A DNA stretch of 64,000 nt from Trachythela sp. YZ-2020 (lineage: Eukaryota; Cnidaria; Anthozoa; Malacalcyonacea; Clavulariidae): the NCBI GenBank assembly GCA_016169945.1, contig JADLSH010000014.1, positions 310,001 through 374,000 on the forward strand, written 5' to 3'. This document shows, one piece after another, positions 45,870 to 57,400 of this stretch (the first letter of the stretch is position 1; the number at the start of each line of letters is the position of its first letter). The position numbers and the translations under genes were made by a program. The notes beneath the pieces were generated by a model that was not told the origin of the DNA, did not search any database, and saw only the letters and a program-made list of their open reading frames with translations.

Positions 45870-46339
45870 TTAAACTATCAGTGGACGAAGCGAAAAAGTT
45901 TTAAATACTTTCGCTATGCATACCATTTAATTAAATTCCCAGGTGTATAATAACGTGAGTTTAACAACAAAAGGGTGATTTCTAAAGGGTCGTTTTTTTT
46001 CGGGACACCCTGTCCGCCGTTCAATTTTTGAACGTAGAATTTGATTGGTCAACACCAAGAATTAATTGACATGTTTATGCACACAGGAATATATTATTAC
46101 ATTTTTTCGTCTTGATTGACATGTTTATGCACAAGCGAATACATTTCCTTCGGTTTGGGGTTTCCCCTATAGTCCAGCTGCATTTGTATTGGTCAATTTT
46201 AATGAGCCTTTATTAGGGCGTTTAGTCATGAAAGCTGGGTTTTCTTGCAGGCCCTCCTTGGACCTCCTTCGCTGTTCTTCTTTTCCCCTCCAACGAGGGC
46301 CGGCCACGCAGGCTATATACAGGTCCCCCTATAGAAATC

Positions 46340-46934
46340 ACTCTTTTGTTGTTAAACGTGCGTCGTTATACCTCTGGGAATCTAAAATAGCTTCTAAAAC
46401 GAACAGCAACACAAAAATTTCATATTACAAATTCGTCTTACCGCCAGTTCGAGTAAGAATGGTTCAACTGACTACAGAGCAACGAGTATTTGTCGTAAAA
46501 CCATTTATTTGTGAAATCGTTTTGCTTGCTTCGATCGTCGCGTTAAATTATTTGGACGAAGGGAAGTTTTAATTACTTCCGCCGTTCATGTACAATTCAA
46601 TTAAATTCCCAAAGGTATAATAATGCACAAGAGTGATTTCTAAAGGGGGATTTTTGTTTGGGACACCCTGTACATGAACGGCGGAAGTATTTACAACTTT
46701 CCTTCGTCCAAATAATTTAACGCGACGTATAAGTTGTTACGACAAATAGTCGTTGCTCTGTAGTCAGTTGAACCATTCTTACTCGAAATGACGGTAAGAC
46801 GAATTTTTAATTTGACATTTTTGTATTGCTGTTCGTTTTCGAAGCTATTTTAAATTCCCAGAGGTATAACAACGCACTTTTTTACAACAAAAGAGTGATT
46901 TCTATGAGGGGACACCATTTTTTTGGGACACCAT
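46340..46934. mobile_element. Two internally deleted mariner relatives in inverted orientation
   Basis: A plus-strand copy (about 46340-46670) contains the start of the transposase (ATGGTTCAACTGACTACAGA) and ends GGGACACCCTG. A minus-strand copy (about 46671-46932) is its reverse complement for most of its length and ends GGGACACCATG. The result is a large palindrome centred near 46671. Confidence 0.75.
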
Positions 46935-46937
46935 GTA

Positions 46938-47337
46938 CAGGGTGTATAAAAAAAGTTGACCTTTAGAAATCAAGCTATTGTTGGAAATTGAATGCCTTGG
47001 CACTATGCTGAACCCACGGGTGAGTAAAACAGAATTGAATTGACATTTATGCATACCGAAGTTATTTAAAATCTTTTTGGCTTCGTCCAACATATGAATT
47101 ATGTGCTGTACTTTGAGTCTTGGGTATAATGTAAAACAGTACAAACTCGTTGCTCTGTGGTCATTTGAACCATTTTATTCGAACTGATGATATGACTAAT
47201 TCGTAATTTGACAATGTTTTATGCAGTTATGTTCCTTTATACGATTAGAAGCTATTTTAAATTCCCAGGAGCATAAAATCTTGTGCCTAACAACAATAGG
47301 TTAATTTCTAAAGGTCTCTCTTTTTTTATACACTCTG
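46938..47337. mobile_element. TA-flanked mariner-type MITE, 400 bp
   Basis: Ends CAGGGTGTATAAAAAAAG and (reverse complement) CAGAGTGTATAAAAAAAG continue with ACCTTTAGAAAT, and are flanked by TA at 46936-46937 and 47338-47339. Related at the ends to, but distinct from, the GGGTGTCCC copies next door. Confidence 0.8.
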
Positions 47338-47437
47338 TATAGCCAAACAATGCGTGACAGGATGACATGAAGAACAGTGGGTTTTTCAAAACAATGAAAA
47401 GATGGAACGTTCCGATCACTGGATCGATATCGTGACT

Positions 47438-47658
47438 ACAATCTTTGCCAGAAACTATGGGACAAAAATTGAAATTCCATCACGCATCTTATGTTCAGTT
47501 CTCCTTGGGCCCCCCGCAAACGAGACATCTCCTGACTTGAGCGCAATATTGAAACAGGTGGGAGGAGGGAGGGGGGAGTAATTACGCTAAAAAATGTTAT
47601 AATAACTATATTGCTTCATTGAAGCTATATTGTCCCAATGTATTATGGCAAAGATTGT
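47438..47658. mobile_element. MITE ACAATCTTTGCCA, copy 1
   Basis: Ends ACAATCTTTGCCAGAAACTA and TATGGCAAAGATTGT are inverted. The interior includes a G-rich run and GTTATAATAACTATATTGC. It is over 85% identical to copy 2 at 49041-49294. Confidence 0.75.
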
Positions 47659-47659
47659 C

Positions 47660-48430
47660 TGTAAACGCATCGCCATTGTGCATAAAAATAATTTAACGTT
47701 CACAGACCAGTCATGTACGCAGTAACTCTACGTGATTTATTATTCATTGACTGACCTCAATCGAGTCGAAAATGTTTTCCACATGGTTAAGAGAAATCTA
47801 CAGATGCAGGTTCGACACCGGCACACAGGGAATCAATCATGAAACATGGAGGGAGTTCAAGGAGAGAGTTTCTAAAACATTGCTATATACTTCTGTAGAT
47901 TTGTCAATAATTTACTATTAAGTATTCCTAGACGCGTCGGCGCAGTGATTGCTGGAAAGGGCTACAGAACAAAATACTAGTTTATTGATTAAACACGTGA
48001 CATTGACATTGGGCTCACTACGAGACGGTTCTCACAACGAATCTCACCTAAATATTGACGCCTTATATGTGCTGTAAATTACTTCTTAGCAACTTATATT
48101 TAACAAGGTCGCTATATGGAGGACTGACATCATGCATATCAGATATGCCTGCATGATTTTATAACTTTTAAGGACGATATAACCAAGTGATAGATGATTT
48201 TTCAGCAACGATTCTCACTTCCGTTATAAAGTAAGCATTGAGATATCAAGTTATTTTACTGTTTTGTGGTGAGAACCGTTCAAAATAGACCATTATTTCC
48301 TATATATTTTACCTAGACGAAAATATTTTTACTATAACATTATTTTTGTAAACATTGTGTTATAGAAATTAGCAAATATAAAATGTATGTGCTTAAAAAC
48401 CCGAGAAAAAGCTACATTTAATAGCGAGAA
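47660..48430. other. No gene seen
   Basis: No exon, RNA gene or clear terminal repeats recognised. Confidence 0.4.
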
Positions 48431-48528
48431 CCGTGTATGAGCCGAGTGAGCTTCGTTCACTAAATTGTTTGTTGACAGACAAGCGTATGATTATCGCTAA
48501 TTATCTTATCCTGTCAGCATATTGTTTG

Positions 48529-48792
48529 CTAATGTTCGGCATTCTTAAAAACAAGCTTCGCAAAGCAAGAACCACAAGGTTCGACTTGTTTTTGCTCATA
48601 TTTTGGCATTTGACGATGTAATTTGAACATACGCCATCGGACATCCATCATTTCAGTGTTGACCCGATCCACACTTGCCACACTCGTTAAGGCGAGAGGG
48701 GCGTCAATAGTCGCAGAAAACAGCGTATCCTTCTCTAGCACAATAACGTTTTGCATGAAGTTCCACATTTTGCGCAAACAATTGTAATCCAT
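48529..48792 (-). CDS. Unknown exon-like frame, related to 29211-29465
   Basis: An 87-codon minus-strand frame with LTSVASVDRVNTEMMDVRWR and KLHRQMPKYEQKQVEPCGSC. The pattern TE..(D/A).RW....K..Q.......Q......CF..L is shared with 29211-29465. No recognised domain. It could be an exon of a repeated transposon gene. Confidence 0.3.
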   Translation of the reverse strand: MDYNCLRKMWNFMQNVIVLEKDTLFSATIDAPLALTSVASVDRVNTEMMDVRWRMFKLHRQMPKYEQKQVEPCGSCFAKLVFKNAEH

Positions 48793-49040
48793 CTCTTATA
48801 AACATGTCCGAAATGTGATGAAGTTTACAGTTTATAGCGCAGTTTTACTCACAAGTAAAATTACTATAAGAAATGCCTCCCCTCCCCGAAAAATGATCTA
48901 CATAAAAACCACACAAGCTCCTCTGAAAGGAAAAAATACCTGTTCTTAGTTTCTAAAGTAATAAATATACTTTTTAAGTGAAATAATCTGACTAAGAAAG
49001 TTCTTTGACATCACTATGTATATAAGTGTGCAAACCTCAG

Positions 49041-49294
49041 ACAATCTTTGCCAGAAACTATCGGACAAATATTGAAATGCCATCACACATCTTATGTCCA
49101 GTTCCCCCCGCGCCCACCCCCCCCCCTCCCCGTTCAATGAAGTAATACATCGCAAACGAGACATCTCCTGACATGAGCGCAACATTGAAACGGGTGGGGG
49201 GAGGGTAGGGGGAGTAATTACTTTAAAAAATGTTATAATAACTATATTGCTTCATTGAAGCTATATTGTCCCAATGTATTATGGCAAAGATTGT
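49041..49294. mobile_element. MITE ACAATCTTTGCCA, copy 2
   Basis: Same ends as copy 1, with an extra C-rich block (near 49105-49150) in the middle. It shows how internal length varies in this family. Confidence 0.75.
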
Positions 49295-49409
49295 AGATGC
49301 ACTTTTGTTTTGCTAAGTGTAATAAAGACCATAGTCATAGAAGATATCAAGGTTTTTTCTCGGCATTTCGTTCGATAGGACTAACAGTAGAAGGTCTTTG
49401 TAGATGGAA

Positions 49410-49738
49410 CATACGAACGAAATTTTACACACATTTTTAGACCTAGCCAAGAGCAGTTGCGAAAAATTCTACTTTATATAGGCCCTCTGGCAGGAATTCA
49501 ACCTACGGCCCTGGGATTCCGGTGCAGCGCTCTAATGAACTGAGCTACAGAGTCCAGTTGCTGAGCATTAACCGCAAATTCGTGTTATATGATGGGAGTG
49601 ATGCCAGTATAAGGTATGGGTAAATATCAAGTTTTTTTCTCGGCATCTCTGCTAGAGGGCTTAAAAGTGCATTTTTTGCAACTGTTCCTGCATGGCTAGG
49701 TCTAAAAATGTATATAAATTTTCGTTCGAATATTCCAT
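49410..49738 (-). mobile_element. Second copy of the inverted-repeat element with a tRNA-like core
   Basis: The left arm contains TTTTTAGACCTAGCCAAGAG and the right arm contains TGGCTAGGTCTAAAAATG. Between them on the minus strand is the tRNA-like block (49480-49556; A box on the minus strand TAGCTCAGTTCA, B box GGTTGAATTCC). A TTTTTTCTCGGCAT word occurs on both sides of the left arm, as at 9.5 kb, indicating tandem units. Confidence 0.65.
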
Positions 49739-50104
49739 CATAATCATAGAAGATCCCATCGACGACAAATCACCTTTCTTTAATCAATCCAATCATTCAC
49801 CTTGTCAAAACAAACATATTAGCAGGTTGTCGAAATTATATTTACGTTTCATACCTTTTTTAATTATGAATGATAGACATGTATATAATAGCCGTCCAAA
49901 ATTAATAGACGAAATTCAGAATAGTACAGGATGCCTTAATCCATATGATAACATATTTAGTAAGTTGGAAGAGCTGAAAGACTTAATCTTGGGGTAAAAT
50001 TCTGAGGCAAGATATAACATAAGATCGCTTTATCAGGTCTATAAACCTTTGTCCCAAAGAAGATGAAAGGTCATTTTTTATTCGTCAAGTGTTACGTGGA
50101 GACC

Positions 50105-50790
50105 TAAACTAAACTAACTTTATTTATCTATACTGGCCGGATTAGCTCTGTCAGTTCTTAATTGTTCCCCCTAGGCTAGAAGTAAAGTAGGGGACGTCCC
50201 CTATTTGCCTAGTGTTACTACAGGAGGAAACCTAAACTAAACTAAACTAACTATTTTTATACTGGATAGCTCTATCAGTTCTAAACTGTTCTCCGTTAAG
50301 GTTCAGTAAGCGACATGTCTTATTGTTCCAGTGTTACTTCAGGAGGAAACCTAAACTAAACTAAATTTAGTTATACCGGAAAGCTCTATCAGTTCTAAAA
50401 CTGTTCTCCCTATAGGTCCAGTTAGGATCATCTCTTATTGGTCTAGTGTTACTACAGGAGGAAACCTAAACTAACTTTATTTATACTGGATAGCTATATC
50501 AATTCTGAACAGTTCTCCGTTAAGGTTCAGTAAGGGTCATCCCTTATTGATCCAGTGTTACTACAGGAGGAAACCTAAACTAAACTAACTTTATTTATAC
50601 TGGATAGCTCTATCAGTTCTAAACTGTTCACCCTAGAGGCCCAGTAAGGATAATCTCTTTGTAGTCCAATTCAAGTACTGGAGGAAATATTTTAACTAAT
50701 TTAACTGTATTTATTCTGGATAGCTCTATCAGTTCTGAACCCTTCTCCCTAGGGGCCTATAGTAAGTGCCATCTCTTGTCCATCCAGTGT
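50105..50790. repeat. ~115-bp minisatellite, about 6 copies
   Basis: Units share ATTTATACTGGATAGCTCTA, TCAGTTCTAAACTGTTCTCC and GTGTTACTACAGGAGGAAAC, with AAACTAAACTAA linkers. Copies are diverged by 10-20%. It ends in a SINE-like sequence (50805-50960), of which it appears to be the amplified tail region. Confidence 0.85.
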
Positions 50791-50804
50791 TACTACAGAA
50801 GGGC

Positions 50805-50960
50805 GACTAGGTACCCAGAGAAAACCGACCGCGTTTGGTAGAGTCAAACTGGAAGCACTCTTCCCTGATCAGACGTGCGACTGAAGCAAATTTATAATCA
50901 GACAACTGTATATTGCAGGAATCAAACCCCGGCACAGAGGTGAATATATCCGATAACCTG
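50805..50960 (-). mobile_element. SINE head and central domain
   Basis: GTACCCAGAGAAAACCGACC (central domain, minus orientation) is followed by AATCAAACCCCGGC, which on the minus strand reads GCCGGGGTTTGATT and resembles a polymerase III B box. It is continuous with the AAACTAAACTAA tail amplified in the minisatellite. Confidence 0.5.
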
Positions 50961-51458
50961 CTGCATAGACTTGCTCCAAGACTCGCGAGCAAAATCCGGG
51001 CATAAACAGTTGACTTCCGCAAATTCCCTACTCTTTCGCAAATTACTTCCTTGAAAATTCCTTAAAATCCTGCGTTATAAACAAAAACGAAGGACCAAAT
51101 TAAAATCAGTAGCAAATTTTTGATAACTTGATGTTGATTATTTCGTGTATTCGTAATAATGCATTTATTACAGGAATAACAGGATACTTAAGTGCTGTCG
51201 AGGAGAAATATTGCAGATAGTACAGGCAATAAAATATATGAAAATTTTCATTAAAAGCGAACAAGAGCTTGAGAATTGAACCTCTTGCCCGCATTTAATT
51301 AAATGCCGATTCTCATTAAAATTTCAATCTCCTTAATTCCAAATCCTCTTTCTGAAAATTAAAATTGCCTCGTCTTAATTTGGTTTGGAAATTAGCATAG
51401 GTCTGATTAAGTTTTATTTCCTATCTAGACAAGCGAACATTGATGTGATTTTCCGAAA

Positions 51459-54400
51459 ATGTTTCAAAAAAAGATGTTTGAAGGTCATGAATTTTCAGTT
51501 CAAAGCATAATTGCATTAATCCTACTGGCTCTAACAGTTCCAATAACTGCAAATCAATTGCCGGCCACGAGTGGAGTATTTCAAAAGTCAGTGAGAGGTA
51601 TATATCAAGCACTTTTTATTATTAATGTGTCCATACGGTTAAGCTTAAAAATCTATTTTACGCGGCTGTTTAGCGTGTAGGTAGTATTCTACACGTCATG
51701 TACCTGTAAGACTTTGGGTTTTTCCAACCTTCCGGCTCAAAATAACTTTTAGGTATCCCAGTTGGCCATTGCAGTACTGCTTGTCTGTTGATAATACTAC
51801 TAGCCTGACTAGTCTAGCACTGCTTTGCAATGTTTTATTCAGTGTTTCACTTTCAACCTTCCTCAATGCTAGTCAACCTTCCTCGCGTATATGAAACCTT
51901 CCTCGCGTGTTTATAGCCATTTGCTTCTAAAAATATAGAGTTCTTGCCTTTGTCCTTGAGCTTTTTTAACAATAGTGATTTTTTCGCAGGTAAACGTCTC
52001 AGCGACTGTTCAGTTTCCGAAAAGATCGTGTCACACTTGATCGAGTGCGGTCAGTGGTGTGTGATCCAAGATTGCCAGTCATTGAACTATGGCCACAATG
52101 AGAAGTCGGGAGGACTTTATACATGTGAATTAAATAACTGCACAGACGAAGGTCGCCTTATGTTGGTGGATAATAAATTTGATTATTATGAACTGATGAA
52201 AGAGGTAATGTGGGGGCTTCGGTGGCGCCGTCGTCAGAGCAAGCGCCTTTCACCTCTGAGATCGTGGGTTCGATTCTCGCTGGGAACTTATGACACTTAT
52301 CGGTGAAAAGAGTAAGTCAACGCTCTACCGAAAGTCGTGGGTTTTCTCCGGGTACTCGGGTTTCTCCCACAGGGAATGTTCACAGGGTCGGTTTGGATAA
52401 GCCCCAAACTAACCCTTCTATTGTAGCTGTGCTCCCTGATGAGACATGAGTCATACGGTGACAGCCAGAGGCGCCTTTGTTAGACCTTCGACTCGATAAA
52501 TTCGAGCGGCGTCCTTCATAATTCTCTCAGCTGCAAGTAAGGACGATTAGCACGCCAGGAGGACTTTTTAAATATATATTTTTATTTTTTTTGCCGGTAC
52601 CGCAGTGTTCAAAAACATGAAATTTGTTCAGGTGGGAATGACAAAACAAAATATCAATTATATATTGTTACAGTTAATAGAATACACGATATCTCAAACG
52701 TCTGGGTGCACTGTAGGTAATATTCCACAATGGGTTGTTGGTGTTTGTAGATGGAACTTTCAAGCGAAAATAATATACTTTTAATATTCCTTAAACCAAA
52801 TTCGTGAATATTATTTATCGCTGCGTTTCCTTCTTTAAAGTGCCTATCACCCAATTTTTTTTATATCATAAATGTACAGTAGAACCCTTAAATAGTGGCA
52901 TTTAAAAAAAATATTTCCATTTTAGCGTATTTTTGTGTGTGTTTCTGAGCCTTAAAAGTACCAAAACAACGCATTTTTTGCATGATTTCTCTTTTGGCCG
53001 AGCGCGATTATATCTCGAGGGATTGGGCCTAGTGACGTAGCGCGAGTAACCTAATCTCATATTTACATCTTCTCCGCTATTCTCCACTATTGAGCTTGGT
53101 ATTTTCACTGCATTTTCAACGAAAACATGCCCAATAGATGTGTAGCTGGCGGTTGTTCGAACCTTCCTGACCCTTCCAAGAGTATTGGTCTTCATAAGTT
53201 TCCAGAAGAAAACGATTTAGACAAGAAAAGACGGCGATGTTGGGTTGCATTTGTGCGAACAAAACGGGCGAAATGGTCGCCAACTGCAAGCTCGCGGCTT
53301 TGTTCACAGCATTTTAAGGCCGAGGATTTTGAAACTCCATTTATATCGATCCCTGGAACGACTTTCGTTAGTCGTGCGGTATTGAGAAGGATGCAGCGAT
53401 TGCGTCGAACCACGCGTCGAAAGTCATGACACTGCCGTCTGCGCCTCCTCGAGAGAGCATCCCCAAAATGATAGCCTACTCATATCAAGGACTATACTGC
53501 AGGTAAACTACATCATGAAAATTATATATACATACAGTATTTGACAACATGCAGTTCTGCAATCCTGATGTTTTCAGCACGTTCACGACTGAGTTATGTA
53601 ACCACAAGTTCATATATACACATATATTAGGCTCATGCTAGTTATAATAATTTGCGCTTGCCAAATATACCTAATTTGTGGTTACTGCAGTCCTTGGAAA
53701 CTCAGGATTTGGTAGCTCATTGATCAGGACACTGTACTAGAATATTCCAGTTTACAACCAATAACACTAAATTAACTGTGCTTATCCATATCATGCCATT
53801 ATTGTTTTTCAGACACATAATTGCAGCTATTCACTTCAACAAGATGGCAGTGAACAAATTAAAGTAGTTTACCCAAAATTTAAAAATGGGTAGGCTACTG
53901 TGCAAAATGTCAAAGTGAAGCCAAATTATGGTAAGAAAATCAGTTTAGGATCCACCAAGTAGTCCCTCTTAATTAAATACTAAAAATGACTACATTATGT
54001 CCACTAGATTATGTCGAAGAAATTTTCAACACTTTTGTTCATGGAAAGTTGAACAAAAAATTGAAGGCAGCAAGAGAAGAGCTTGTGAGCATGACACCTG
54101 CTCACATGAACACCATGCTGGTAAAGCAACCAAGAAAGGAAGCAACAGAAATGTGGAGAAAGGCTATGGTTGTGCAAGAGGTCCCTCGGACTATGCAAGG
54201 TACACTAAAGAAATACTTGTAGTTGCATTAATCTATTGAACTGCAATATGCTTGGCTGATAATTTTGCTTGTCAAGGGGAGGGTCTTGCTAATTAATGGG
54301 TTAATTGCAACATTCACATTGTGGACATATTTTCTGTTGGTTCATTTAATGAATTACATTTCTTGTATTTTAGTGACTGAGTCCCTTTCAACAACTGTTG

Positions 54401-57400
54401 CTCCAAAAAGAAAAAGACTTTGCAGATCATGCAAGAATCCCATGAAAGGGCACAAGAATGTGAAGGACTGCCCAAAAAATATGCAGGCATATATGCCTAA
54501 AGGTTATCATCAGGGACTGTAAATCAACTGTGTGATTGGAGGAAGTGTATAGTCTTGATAAAAACTAAATTCTCATAATTAGTCTCATAGCTGGGAAGCT
54601 ATTTAGAGATTAACTCATTAACTGACAGCTCTCTCCTCCGCAGAGGTTATTTATTATATCGTATTTATTATCTTGAAATCTTATATTAAGTTTCTTGTGA
54701 GGGGTGCTGTACAAAAATAACGAAGGCGCGGAAAACGAAAGCGAAGGGAGAATATAACCTCTGCCATATTTCTGTCGGTTTCTTGTACAAAGTGTCGTTT
54801 TCTTGTACATAGTGGTTGAACTACTTTATGTAAGTAGAATATAATATTTGATATTTTCCCGCGCTTACACTAGGTTACCTTGGTTACTGTACAAAGTACA
54901 ATGTAAATTACATATGAAAATACAAAATAAGCTATATAGTTTGTCCATATAAGAATTGACAGAAAATTCTAACCCCCCTGATGCCACCATTTTAGATGAG
55001 AAATATGGCAGAGTTTATATTCTCCCTTCGCTTCCGTTTTCCGCGCCTTCGTTATTTTTGTACAGCACCCCTCACAAGAAACTTAATATAAGATTTCAAG
55101 ATAATAAATACGATATAAATAACCTCTGCGGAGGAGAGAGAACTGACAGTACCCTACCATCATCGAGTAAAATTGCCTGGTGTTAGAAAGAGTAAAATAC
55201 TAAAGTAGGGTGCATCTGCATGCTGGCTAATGGGTCAACAAAATAATATTTAATAATTATACAGGAAGCCTAATCAGTGATGGTAACAACTGTATTTCAA
55301 AAAGGGTCCTGAGACATTGGTATATAGTTTTGTTAACCCATTAACTGGCAGTACTCTACCACTAACAGTTAAATCGTCTGGCCTTAGACAAAGTAAAATA
55401 CTAAGGTAGGGTGCATCTGGGCACATTGCCAGCTAATGGTTTAGTTAATACAGTGATTTTGCTAAACAAATTGAGGGATGAGGAACTTTTATGCAGTATC
55501 TACAGATTAGATTCAACAATATATTTTGTTCATAATTTTTTACTCAGATACGCCTTTTCGGGGTTTGCGATGCCATCTTGCCAAGTGGGGCAAACATAAT
55601 AGAGCAAGAATAGCATGATTCTAGGGACAAGCATTCCCATTGGAACGAGATAATGGCTTTACCATTGTGTTTGCCCCACTTGGAAAGATGGCATCGTGAG
55701 CCCCGAAAAGGCATATAGCCCCATAATGTTCCGTTTGTATTTCTTAGTCATCCATTTCCTCATCTTCAAAGCCAACAAAGCCTTCTTTGTTGTCTTTTAG
55801 TTGGAACTTGCTTCTTACTACACGGTCATACACAAGGTGTATGAACCTATCAATGAAATTTTGACATCAATTTGTCTATTCTAAGTGACCTATCAATTTA
55901 TAATACAATTGCAAAGACACAATTGGCTTTCAGAAACCATTTCAACCAAGTGTTAACAATCACAATAAAAAATACAAGGTTGAATATTCTGAATTGAATT
56001 TAACTCATAGGCGGATTTTCTGGGGGTGCAGGGGGGGGAACTAAGTAAGACCAAAAATCTCAAAATTTTCTGGGGGCTTCGCTCTCTTACCCCCATTGCC
56101 AACTGTGCCCCCAGACCCCTGCTGCAGCTTGCTCAACGGCACTACGCATCCTGTCGCTCACCTCCTCCCTAAATTTTTGGCACCCCCCTAAATTTTCGGC
56201 ACCCCCCCCCCAGAGCAAAATCTGAAAATCCGCCTATGATTTAACTTACGCCTCCTCTGAACCAATTTGCTGATAACTTTTTTTATCAATGGTTCTGTAT
56301 TTTCCCACTGCCAACCGCAATGGCGCAATGACCATCTTTCGAGGCATACCGTGTTAAATGCTGGATGTAGTAGTGTTATGCATTGTGGAGCAGTTTCCAT
56401 ATCTTGAAGCACCCATTCATCTGATAAGGACTCTACACATTTCTCCATGTCTTGACAACACAAACACTCGTTTGCATTTTGAAGCAAGGCTACAGAGCAC
56501 CTAAAATGTGATAACAATAATAGTGATTTTATACAATAACCTACGATCATTTGCAAGCGAATAGTGAACTGTTATTCGTGAAAAATATCGAATTTATTAA
56601 AGGTAACGTTTATATAAGGACAACGTAACGTTGACTGAGGCAAACAACTCATAAAATTCGGCGCGGCGCGTTTGATTGCAATTGGCAGTAATTACTCTTT
56701 ACATTTTTTATATACATAGATTTAGAACAAATTATTTGTCATAGAAGCTTCGAGCTTTAATACTCACCAATTACTAAGGCTTTCCTTTCCCGCTAGACGA
56801 TCTTTTAAACTTGCTAGCTTTTGTTCTTTCTCCGCTTGTCGTTGCCTGTACTCTGAAATCCATTACTCATCCGCCATAGGTTCGGGTAGAATACGGTTCA
56901 ACATCACAGCTAGTCTGTTGATCATCTTCGCAATCGCCATTTTCACTGTCAGAAGCTTGCATAATCTCCGTTTCAATGAGCGTATAATTGCCCGGAATAT
57001 AGTTAAATTCTGAGTCATCATCAGAAACCGACCACTGATCAGAGTCAGAAGACTTTGAATACATTTTGGACCGTAAAAGACTCAAAAGAAGTCACAATTT
57101 GCTTGAAATACAGTTGAATCCCACTATATTTTATCTTTGTACAAACAACACGAGTTCCTCGCCCTACGTCACAGCTGATCTCAGGTACCAGTCCACGGCA
57201 CGCTCGGTCAAAATTATATACTGCACTTTATATCACGAAATAATATGAAAATAAAAATGAATATTCAAAAAAAGTATGCCGAAAACTTATTTGTAGTTAC
57301 TATGCTTTCTATTTATCAAATAAAAAAAATTGGGTGATAGGCACTTTAATAACGATGGACCAGTAAGCGATGACACTCGATCTGCCCTTGTTAATAACAT

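Larger units (their letters stand above)
43925..46012 (+). mobile_element. Mariner/IS630-superfamily transposon, decayed
   Basis: Ends CAGGGTGTCCCAAAAA (left, after TA) and CGGGACACCCTG (right) form the inverted repeats. A broken transposase gene lies at 44101-45201 and a 591-bp MITE is nested at 45279-45869. Without the nested MITE the element is about 1.5 kb, normal for mariner-like elements. Shorter relatives follow at 46.3-46.9 kb. Confidence 0.8.
52839..57345. mobile_element. 4.5-kb TTAA-flanked element carrying a THAP gene and a P2X7-C-like gene
   Basis: The terminal inverted repeats AGTGCCTATCACCCAATTTT (left) and the reverse complement at the right match for about 25 bp. Both are flanked by TTAA (52835-52838 and 57346-57349), compatible with a TTAA-specific integration; a 2-bp TA reading is also possible. 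A THAP frame and zinc-knuckle exons lie on the plus strand, a P2X7-C-type gene on the minus strand. Four further elements are nested in it (54629-55140, 54611-55240, 55337-55440, 55552-55712). No DDE transposase was recognised, so it is non-autonomous or uses an unfamiliar enzyme. It sits in the intron between the PAN and pentraxin exons. Confidence 0.75.

Noticed and set aside
50105..50790. Tandem gene duplication
   Set aside because: The ~115-bp units have no conserved frame and merge into a SINE tail.
54629..55140. Two paralogous short genes at 54610-54810 and 54956-55186
   Set aside because: Their matching peptides are the two arms of one foldback element.
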